DNA of 13,480 nucleotides from assembly GCA_947478975.1 (NCBI GenBank), contig CANJYI010000025.1, forward strand, positions 1-13,480, in the 5' to 3' direction. Source of the stretch: Chthoniobacteraceae bacterium. Lineage in GTDB: Bacteria; Verrucomicrobiota; Verrucomicrobiia; Chthoniobacterales; Chthoniobacteraceae. Position numbers and translations under genes: made by a program. Below the pieces are notes generated by a model. The model searched no databases. It was not told the origin of the DNA and worked only from the letters and a program-made list of their open reading frames with translations. This document shows positions 7,352 to 13,480 of this stretch, piece by piece. Within the stretch, counting starts at the first letter, position 1; each line of letters begins with the position of its first letter.

Positions 7352-9826
7352 ATGAAGCGACGCCCCCGCTTTTCCTACGCCAGCGCCCTTGCCTCCGCCG
7401 CCCTGCTCCTGGCCGCCCTGCCCTCACCGGCCGAACCCCCGGGCGTCTCCTACGTGTTCCCTGCCGGGGCACAACGCGGCAGCCAATTGGAGGCGCGCGT
7501 CGGCGGCTTCTACTTTCACGGCAACGCCCGTTTCCAGTTTGCGAACAACCTGCTCCACGCCCAGCCGCGCCTGACGGAGATGCAGACCCTTTTTTTTAAC
7601 GGCCCCCTGATCCTCAAGCCTGCCTCGCAGAACAGGGAGGACTACCCAAAGGATTACGCCGTGCGAATCAGCGTCCCAGCCGACGTCCCGCTAGGCGCGC
7701 ATCTCTGGCGCTGCGCCACCTCCCAAGGCGTTACCCCCAGCTTGAAGTTTGTCGTCGGGGACCTCCCCGAGGTCGTTGAACACGAGATTGAAGGTCCCGA
7801 GAGCCCCACGCCCGTCCACCTTCCATTGACCATCAACGGACGCATATTCCCCAGGGAGGATTCGGACAGCTGGTCCTTTTCCGCAAAAGAAGGCGAGACA
7901 CTCACCTGCGAACTGGCCGCTCGCTCTCTGGGTTCACCGCTTCAAGGGGTTTTGGAACTGACCTCCCCCGCTGGAGTAAAGGTCCGTGCATTGCACCAGT
8001 CCGCCTCGCAGGACGGGGACCCGGTGCTGTGCTTCACCGCGCCACAAGCAGGGACCTACACCGTCCAAATCCGAGACGCGGGCTTCGGCGGTGGGCAACA
8101 CTTTGTGTACAGGCTCTCCGTTTTTTTGGGACGCCCCGTTCAGAGCGTCTTCCCCTTGGGCGGCCCTGCAGGCGCAAAGACAGAACTCACCCTCCAGCAC
8201 CTCGGGGCCAGCACCCCGGAAAAACGCAGCCTCTCCCTCCCCTCCACCCCGGGGATCCATGTACTCAGCGCTCCCGCCGGGGAATCAGCCAACGGGAGCC
8301 GGCTACCGTCCTCCCCATTTACGTTCCACGTGTCGGACCTGCCCGAACGCGTGCGCCCCTATGGCGCGGCCCCTGGCGTGCAAACCACGGAATGCTCCCC
8401 GCTTCCCTGCATGTTCAACGGCTGCATTTCCGCTCCCGGCGAATCCCATGACTGGCGGATCCGCTTGGAGACGGGCACCTCCCTGCAACTCGAGGTGCTG
8501 GCGGCCGTGTTGGGAAGCCGCCTCGACTCCGTGCTCACCCTGTTTGACGCCGAGGGAAAGGAGCTCGCCAAAAACGACGACGCGACGGACGGCGTCCCGG
8601 ACTCCGCGCTTTCCTTCGTCGTTCCAAAGACCGGTGAGTACGTGGTCCGGATTCAAGACCGTTTTGCCCGGCGCTCCGGGCCCGCCTTTGGCTACAGGCT
8701 CCGGGCGACCGTGGGCGGCCCCTCAGACTTTCAGCTCCGGTTGGCCGCCGACTTCTACAACGCCGTCCGAAGCGATGAAGCCCCTGCCGCGGAGCCTCCG
8801 ACAAAGCCGGCCCCCAAGCCTCCCGGACTCAAACTGGAGGTGACCTCAGCCGTCGGAGCTTCGGGGCCCATCGCCCTAGAAATTGAAGGACTCCCCGAGG
8901 GGGCGAGCTTCGAGCCCAAAACCATCCCTGCAAAAACAAAGACCGCGGAGCTGCGCTTTACCATTCCACCCAACACTCCGCTTGCCGCCCATTCCATCAA
9001 GATCAAGGGAACCATGGGGGAAGGCCCCGCGGCGCTCGTCCGCACAGCGACCGTTCCGGGCGCCCCTTTTGCTCGGCAAAAAGCGCAGGAAGACGCGGTC
9101 CTACTGGCCATTGTTCCCAAGGTCCCCTTCCAATTCTTCGGAGACTACTTGGTCAACAACGACCAACCGGCGGGCACCACCCTGACCCGCAGCTACAGGC
9201 TGGAGCGGGGCGGCTTCACCGGCCCTTTAACCGTGGCGCTTTCGGACAAACAAATCCGCTGCCTCCAGCGCGTCCAGGCGGAACCCCGCTCCCTCCCCCC
9301 GGACGCCTCCTCCTTTGACTTCACCATCCGGTACCCGACCGAGGTCCAACTGGGCTGGACCAGCCGCGCCCAAGTCATGGCCTACGGCACCTTCCGCGAC
9401 TTCGACGGAAGTGAACACATCCTCACCTACACCTCTTCGGCACCTGACGAGCAGATCATCTCGGTGGTCACAAGCAGTCTCCTGAGCCTCAGCACCGCCA
9501 ACAGCTCCCTCACTGCCGACCCCGGGGAACTCGCGGTTCCGGTGCAGATTCGCAGGCACGATTCCATCAAGGGGGCGCCGGTGCGGATCGTTCTCAAAAC
9601 CCCGCCCCATATGCGCGGAGTCCATGCCGAGCCGCTGGCCGTTGCGGGCAATCAAAATGAGGCGACCCTCCGCATCCAACTCTCCAAGGAGGCCGGCCCA
9701 TTCAACCTCCCGCTGGAAATCTTCGCCCAAACTGACACTGCGGGTGGCGCCGCATCGCACTCAGGCGCCGTGCGCGTGGAGCTGACCCGCCCCAACTCAG
9801 CCGCGGATTCTGCGCTGCCACGTTAA
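7352..9826 (+). CDS. Large secreted protein with two PPC (pre-peptidase C-terminal) domains
   Basis: An 824-residue protein with a signal peptide (RR at 3-4, hydrophobic 10-24, cleavage near PSPA at 24-27). It is built as a duplication. A TIG-like strand-rich leader with VFPAGAQRG (35-43) precedes PPC domain 1 (about 155-258). A second leader with VFPLGGPAG (266-274) precedes PPC domain 2 (about 350-455), which contains LDSVLTLFDAEGKELAKNDD (391-410), the typical PPC core. The remaining 370 residues are beta-rich with no family I recognise, probably further Ig-like domains. No peptidase or other catalytic domain is visible, so PPC here probably serves binding or secretion. Such proteins often accompany DUF1501 and DUF1549/DUF1553 genes in Planctomycetes and Verrucomicrobia, so it is likely a partner of the two genes upstream. 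No Shine-Dalgarno sequence precedes the ATG. Confidence 0.8.
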   Translation: MKRRPRFSYASALASAALLLAALPSPAEPPGVSYVFPAGAQRGSQLEARVGGFYFHGNARFQFANNLLHAQPRLTEMQTLFFNGPLILKPASQNREDYPKDYAVRISVPADVPLGAHLWRCATSQGVTPSLKFVVGDLPEVVEHEIEGPESPTPVHLPLTINGRIFPREDSDSWSFSAKEGETLTCELAARSLGSPLQGVLELTSPAGVKVRALHQSASQDGDPVLCFTAPQAGTYTVQIRDAGFGGGQHFVYRLSVFLGRPVQSVFPLGGPAGAKTELTLQHLGASTPEKRSLSLPSTPGIHVLSAPAGESANGSRLPSSPFTFHVSDLPERVRPYGAAPGVQTTECSPLPCMFNGCISAPGESHDWRIRLETGTSLQLEVLAAVLGSRLDSVLTLFDAEGKELAKNDDATDGVPDSALSFVVPKTGEYVVRIQDRFARRSGPAFGYRLRATVGGPSDFQLRLAADFYNAVRSDEAPAAEPPTKPAPKPPGLKLEVTSAVGASGPIALEIEGLPEGASFEPKTIPAKTKTAELRFTIPPNTPLAAHSIKIKGTMGEGPAALVRTATVPGAPFARQKAQEDAVLLAIVPKVPFQFFGDYLVNNDQPAGTTLTRSYRLERGGFTGPLTVALSDKQIRCLQRVQAEPRSLPPDASSFDFTIRYPTEVQLGWTSRAQVMAYGTFRDFDGSEHILTYTSSAPDEQIISVVTSSLLSLSTANSSLTADPGELAVPVQIRRHDSIKGAPVRIVLKTPPHMRGVHAEPLAVAGNQNEATLRIQLSKEAGPFNLPLEIFAQTDTAGGAASHSGAVRVELTRPNSAADSALPR

Positions 9827-9969
9827 CTTTCCAAAGCGCCGCCTCTGCGCTGCCTCCTCACACCCGACGCCGTAGCGGAGAGCCTGCGCGCCTATTTTTT
9901 GGGGTTTTCCCTGCACCCGCGCCGAATCCCGAATTGGCAGTCCTTCGGCGGCCCGCCACAATCCCCTCT

Positions 9970-10731
9970 ATGGAAGTCCACCTCTGCCAGCTTGATTCCG
10001 TCTGGGAAAACCGTGCCGCCTCCCACGACCGCGCGCGCCGCCTTTTGGCCGCGGCGAAACCAGCCGAGGGCTCCCTGATTGTCCTGCCGGAAATGTTCGC
10101 CACCGGTTTCAGCACAAACCTTGGAATCACCTGCCAGACGGACGCACGCGAGGACGAGTCCTTCCTTCGCGAACTAGCGCACGAACACCGGAGCACCGTC
10201 ATGGGCGGCGTCGTCTCCCCCGCCCCCAGCGGCAAGGGATTCAACCAGAGTGTCACGTTTGATCCCTCTGGAAACGAGCTGGCCCGCTACTCCAAAATCC
10301 AGCCGTTCCTGCTGGGTTCCGAAGGCGAGTGCCACGACCCGGGCAGCCACGTCTGCACCTTTCCCCTGGGCCAGTTCACCGTGGCCCCCCTCGTCTGTTA
10401 CGACCTGCGTTTTCCCGAGCACTTTCGGACCGCAGTGAAAATGGGAGCCGATCTGATGGTGGTCATTGCGAGCTGGCCGGTGAAGCGCCACCACCACTGG
10501 CTGACACTCCTGCAGGCGAGGGCCATCGAGAACCTCGCCTTCGTCATTGGAGTCAACCGCACGGGCGCAGACCCAAACTTCCTCCACAACGGCCGCAGCG
10601 TGGTGGTCAGTCCACACGGCCACATCATCGCAGACGCCGGCGAGGGTGAACAGGTGCTCACCACGCGCATCGACGCGGAGGCAGCGCACCAGTGGCGCCG
10701 GGATTTCCCCGCCCTGCGGGACATGCGCTAG
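9970..10731 (+). CDS. Carbon-nitrogen hydrolase, omega-amidase (YafV/NIT2-like)
   Basis: A 253-residue cytoplasmic member of the nitrilase superfamily. The catalytic triad is visible: Glu41 in LPEMFATGF, Lys109 in RYSKIQPF and Cys143 in LVCYDLRFPE; Glu118 fits the conserved second Glu. The stretches VCYDLRFP and LLQARAIENLAFVIGVNR closely resemble E. coli YafV and mammalian NIT2. Those enzymes deaminate alpha-ketoglutaramate or alpha-ketosuccinamate, the amide keto acids left after glutamine or asparagine transamination, so a metabolite-repair or nitrogen-salvage role is likely. The ATG at 9970 gives the family's usual N-terminus (MEVHLCQLDS); an in-frame TTG at 9934 adds 12 unlikely residues. 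The gene has its own 143-base upstream gap and no functional link to the exported block before it. Its stop faces the DUF4407 gene stop with 27 bases between. Confidence 0.9.
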   Translation: MEVHLCQLDSVWENRAASHDRARRLLAAAKPAEGSLIVLPEMFATGFSTNLGITCQTDAREDESFLRELAHEHRSTVMGGVVSPAPSGKGFNQSVTFDPSGNELARYSKIQPFLLGSEGECHDPGSHVCTFPLGQFTVAPLVCYDLRFPEHFRTAVKMGADLMVVIASWPVKRHHHWLTLLQARAIENLAFVIGVNRTGADPNFLHNGRSVVVSPHGHIIADAGEGEQVLTTRIDAEAAHQWRRDFPALRDMR

Positions 10732-10758
10732 AGCCGCTGCCGCACCGGGTCGGGCTTC

Positions 10759-12494
10759 TTACGCCGAGGCGCCCTGCTCCGGCTGCGGCTGCGTGGGAAG
10801 CCCCACCTTGGCCGGCGCAGACGCATCCGACGGCTCCGAAGGAGGCGCCACGGGCGGAGGCGGTGCGTAGTAGGGACGCAGCAAACCGCTGGCGGAGGCC
10901 GGATCCACAGGGGCTGGGCCGGGCCAGTTGCTGCCGTGCTTTTGAAAATGGTCCCTGAAAGTAATCCAGTTGAGGTTTGCGATAAACTCCGAGTGCTCCA
11001 CCAGCACGTCGTAAGGCCCCGCGCGGGAAAGCAGCTTCACCACGATGGGAATCAGATCCAGCAGAAACAAGGTGCCGAAAACCACCAGAAACTGGAACAT
11101 CCCGGCCGCCCAGCGGTACTGGAGTTTGGCATCCTCCGGCATGTCAGGCGGCGGCAGGAAGATCACCTTATAAAGGCCGATCGTCTCCTCCATCGGATCG
11201 AAAATACCGCTGATTTTCTGTTCAATCCGCGCAATCGGAGGCAGGTGGGTGTCGTCGTGGCGCTGCTTGGCGCGGGCGTGGTCGTCCTCCAGCGCCTGGG
11301 TGTGGGCCTGAAACTTCCGCACAATTTGGGCGTGCTCCGCAGCGGCGTCTGCAATCTGAGTGTTCAACTGGTTGAGGCGGTCCCTCCGGATTTTGTCCCG
11401 CTCCCGAGCCTCTTCCACGAAGGACTCCCTCTTTGTATTCAGGCTGTCCAGATAGGCGTTCCGATCGGTGAGATGCGCCTTTGCCACCGCTTCCTCACCC
11501 GCTGCCAGGTCGGCCACCGTGGCGTTCAGCGCGAGCTCGAGCCGGCGCATGTCGGAAGCTACCTTTGCATCCCTGATCCGCATGTCCTTCAAGCGTGGTC
11601 CTTCCCCGGGCTTTTTCGGTTCAGGGTAAAACTCGTTGGGCAACCCGAGCTCCTCCCGGGCGATCGCCTCCACCAACCGCCGGTGCATCGCCTGCTGTTC
11701 CTCCACCTGCTTTGAGACCCGCTCCACCGCCTCCTTGAGCGCATCGTTGCGCGCAATCACGTTCAGGGTCGTCCCGGAAGCGGGTGCGACAAAATCCGCG
11801 GCGGTCACCCGCCGGCGTTCGCCCTCCATTTTTTCATCCGCGTACAGCTCGGGATTGAGCTGTGCGCGCTCGAGCGGCTCCAACTGCGCCGCCAACCCCT
11901 CGCGCAGCTTGGTGTAATCGGCATCCAGCTTGCGTCGCTCCGTCTCCGTGCCCTCCCGGATGCCGTCCAACTGCACCCGCAGCAGCTTGCTGCCCGAGGC
12001 TTCGGTCTGGCGCAACTGGTTGAGCGTCCCCTGCAATTCCGTCTGAAACCGGTACCGGATCGCGGGGCGGTACTGGTCCAGACAGAAGGGGAAGGAAATG
12101 ACCAGACTCACCACTCCGGCAAGCCCTAACCGAAAGTCACCTGTACCGCCCTCCGCCAAAAAGGTTGAAAGGGACGGTAGAGCGCAATGAGCGTCCGGTC
12201 CGTGTTGAGAATCACAAAGGCCCAGAGCAACGAGACGGCGAGAACGGCAAAAAACGAGGGATCCGCCGACCGGCTGCGCGCGAAGAAAAACATCCCCAAA
12301 AACGCCATCACAGTGGGTACCAGGATGGTGGAGCCCAGCACCGCGACCCGCTCGCGTTCCCCCGCCGGACAAAGCCGCAAGGTCGCCCAGTCGGCCCCCG
12401 CCAGCCAGTAAAGAAACCGCTGAAACCGATTGGGGGTGGCTCGGCTGGAAGGGTCCGGGAGGTAGGGTTCGCGGGTTGGTTGGGTTTCGGACAT
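10759..12494 (-). pseudogene. DUF4407 coiled-coil membrane protein, interrupted by a -1 frameshift
   Basis: Two minus-strand frames together make one DUF4407 protein of about 578 residues. The N-terminal frame (ATG at 12494) has the family start WLAGADWATLRLCPAGERE and two membrane helices ending in NTDR, then meets TAG at 12128-12126. The other frame takes over at 12132 with RLGLAGVVSLVISFPF, the third helix. It continues through a long charged coiled coil (about 300 residues), the conserved fourth helix with LDLIPIVVKLLSRAGPYD, and a Pro-rich cytoplasmic-type tail to the TAA at 10759. Joining Phe (12134-12132) to Arg (12132-12130) restores the family pattern, so one base appears to be missing around 12132. 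It could be a recent mutation, an assembly error, or recoding; no canonical slippery heptamer is evident. The downstream 457 codons show no further lesion, which argues for a recent event or an error. DUF4407 function is unknown. Confidence 0.8.
12126..12494 (-). CDS. N-terminal fragment of the DUF4407 gene (122 codons before the frameshift)
   Basis: This is what would be translated without frameshifting: a short N-terminal region followed by two membrane helices (VAVLGSTILVPTVMAFLGMF and PSFFAVLAVSLLWAFVILN) and a stop directly before the third helix. The ATG at 12494 is immediately preceded by AAAGG, too close to be a good ribosome-binding site; a TTG at 12527 is an alternative start. On its own the fragment lacks the coiled coil and the last helix and is unlikely to be functional. 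Confidence 0.6.
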   Translation of the reverse strand: MSETQPTREPYLPDPSSRATPNRFQRFLYWLAGADWATLRLCPAGERERVAVLGSTILVPTVMAFLGMFFFARSRSADPSFFAVLAVSLLWAFVILNTDRTLIALYRPFQPFWRRAVQVTFG

Positions 12495-12557
12495 CCTTTG
12501 AGAAGGCTCCCAGAGAGGAGTGCGCAAACCAAGACGGCTTTCGAAGTTTTTTAGGGC

Positions 12558-12573
12558 CTTTGCCTAGGCAAAG
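12558..12573. promoter_or_regulatory. Perfect 16-bp palindrome, candidate operator
   Basis: CTTTGCCTAGGCAAAG is identical to its own reverse complement with no spacer. It lies 64 bases upstream of the DUF4407 ATG in a lower-GC spacer. The lack of a loop and of a T-tract on the exit side of either strand argues against a terminator and for a site bound by a dimeric protein. No regulator gene is in the window. Confidence 0.4.
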
Positions 12574-12655
12574 TGAAAAAGGTCACATCCTCGACCATCC
12601 GTAAGCGATACGCCGAGCGCCTCTGGCAGGCGCAAAAGAAATGTTTGGAAAGTGT

Positions 12656-12669
12656 CTCCGAAAGCGGAG
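12656..12669 (-). terminator. Weak possible terminator hairpin after the GT2 gene
   Basis: CTCCG-AAAG-CGGAG forms a five-pair stem with a four-base loop, 40 bases after the GT2 stop. Read on the minus strand it is followed by a T-rich but interrupted stretch (CACTTTCC then CATTTCTTTT). The stem is short and the T-tract imperfect, so this is only a candidate. Confidence 0.25.
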
Positions 12670-12708
12670 CATGTCCGAAGACAAATCAACTGCGGCCTTT
12701 TGTGAAAA

Positions 12709-13480
12709 TCAGGAATCACTGTTTCTTCTATCCAGAGCGCAATCCAAGTTCATGGATTCCGCGACGATGTAGAGAGGTCGGTTTTTACCCTGTCGATATA
12801 TTCTGCCCACGTACTCCCCAATAATGCCCAGAAAAAGCGAATTCATACCGACAAGAAACAAAGCAAGAATGATGAGTGTCGTAGTGCCTGGAGGCGGCGG
12901 CGCTAAAAATCTAGGCTTCAGAAAAAACAGTAGACTATAAACAATCGAACTGAATATCGAGAGACCTGTAAGAAATATGCCGAAAAACATGCTTAGGTGC
13001 ATCGGTCGCGACGAAAAGCAAATGATAGCGTTCAATGCATATACGATACAGTGGAAGATCCCGGCGTTTGATGCACCTGCCAAACGTTTTTTTCGATCGT
13101 AACCAAAGTGCCCCTGACTAAATCCAACCCAATGCACCAGTCCACGGAAATATCTGTCAGGCTCCCGCATCTGGCGCAACACAGTTACCACTCTTTTGTC
13201 CAGAAGCCGAAAGGAGGTCGCGTTGGGGGGAATCCGCGAGTCAGTCAACCGGTAAATGAGATTGTAAGCTATTTTCGCGCCTAAGGTTTTCAGGAAATTA
13301 TCGTCGTTTCTCTCATTTAAGATCCCCGAAACAACCTCTGCGCCCGCCTCCCATTTGAAAAGCATTTCCGCGATATACTCCGGCGGATCCTGCATGTCCG
13401 CGCAAAAAACGATCACCGCATCTCCCTCGGAGTGGTCGATTCCAGCCTGGAGAGACGCCTCCGCTCCAAAATTCCGTGAA
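12709..13480 (-). CDS. GT2 polyprenyl-phosphate glycosyltransferase (GtrB/DPM-like), N-terminus beyond the window
   Basis: The last 256 residues of a membrane glycosyltransferase that loads a sugar onto undecaprenyl phosphate at the inner membrane for later use in polysaccharide or glycan modification. The frame is open to the right edge; the GTG at 13416 is internal. Visible landmarks in order: SRNFGAEASLQAGIDH (family SRNFGKEAA-like motif, from 13479), CADMQDPPE (13404-13378) at the position of the DADLQDPPE metal-binding motif, RLLDKRV, GFSQ (usual helix preceding the membrane part), then two membrane helices around FFGIFLTGLSIFSSIVYSLL and LIILALFLVGMNSLFLGIIG, and the closing GEYVGRIYRQGKNRPLYIVAE, all typical of GtrB/CsbB-type enzymes. 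The first Asp of the DxD motif is Cys here. The gene is markedly AT-richer than its neighbours, suggesting acquisition, as is common for surface-glycan loci. Confidence 0.88.
   Translation of the reverse strand, partial: SRNFGAEASLQAGIDHSEGDAVIVFCADMQDPPEYIAEMLFKWEAGAEVVSGILNERNDDNFLKTLGAKIAYNLIYRLTDSRIPPNATSFRLLDKRVVTVLRQMREPDRYFRGLVHWVGFSQGHFGYDRKKRLAGASNAGIFHCIVYALNAIICFSSRPMHLSMFFGIFLTGLSIFSSIVYSLLFFLKPRFLAPPPPGTTTLIILALFLVGMNSLFLGIIGEYVGRIYRQGKNRPLYIVAESMNLDCALDRRNSDS

Noticed and set aside
9865..9915. Possible terminator with a T6 tract after the PPC gene
   Set aside because: No GC-rich stem of more than about five pairs lies directly before the T-run, so an intrinsic terminator cannot be supported.
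10732..10758. Bidirectional terminator between the convergent amidase and DUF4407 genes
   Set aside because: Only four pairs (AGCC/GGCT) can form across the 27 bases and there is no T-tract on either strand.
12573..12824. An 83-codon plus-strand frame starting at GTG in the spacer
   Set aside because: It runs antisense into the GT2 gene, has no domain, no ribosome-binding site and begins inside the palindrome.

Overview
The window reads as high-GC bacterial DNA from the PVC superphylum, most likely Verrucomicrobiota. The main evidence is the set of adjacent genes encoding a DUF1549/DUF1553 cytochrome-like protein, a Tat-exported DUF1501 protein and a PPC-domain protein, which is typical of Planctomycetes and Verrucomicrobia. 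Almost no gene start has a Shine-Dalgarno sequence. The taxonomic call is an inference from gene families; there is no rRNA or tRNA gene in the window.

Layout, left to right. (1) 2-535: the end of a secreted-type EF-hand protein with four canonical Ca2+ loops, whose stop overlaps (ATGA) the start of a 32-codon ORF (532-630). (2) 661-1845: a GT28-type glycosyltransferase of the MGDG synthase/UgtP family, the only gene with a clear ribosome-binding site. (3) 2079-3449: an exported, membrane-anchored protein with two LprI-like (DUF1311) repeats and a proline-rich stalk. (4) 3450-3792: a non-coding leader. (5) 3793-9826: a compact three-gene plus-strand block: a c-type-cytochrome-like DUF1549/BIG2/DUF1553 protein, a DUF1501 protein of the alkaline-phosphatase/sulfatase fold, and a large secreted protein with two PPC domains. 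All three carry export signals, and gaps of 24 and 19 bases suggest an operon acting outside the cytoplasm. (6) 9970-10731: a YafV/NIT2-like omega-amidase, convergent with (7) 10759-12494 on the minus strand, a DUF4407 coiled-coil membrane protein broken by a single -1 frameshift near 12132. (8) 12495-12708: a lower-GC spacer with a perfect 16-bp palindrome. (9) 12709-13480: the C-terminal part of a GT2 polyprenyl-phosphate glycosyltransferase, minus strand, running off the right edge and clearly poorer in G+C than the rest.

The best candidate for an undescribed system is the three-gene exported block at 3793-9826: a putative haem-bearing protein, a putative metallohydrolase-fold protein and a beta-rich binding protein, none with an established biochemical role. 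Other points of interest are the duplicated LprI-like membrane protein, the DUF4407 frameshift and the palindrome near its start, and the composition break at the right edge. No CRISPR array, insertion sequence or RNA gene was seen.
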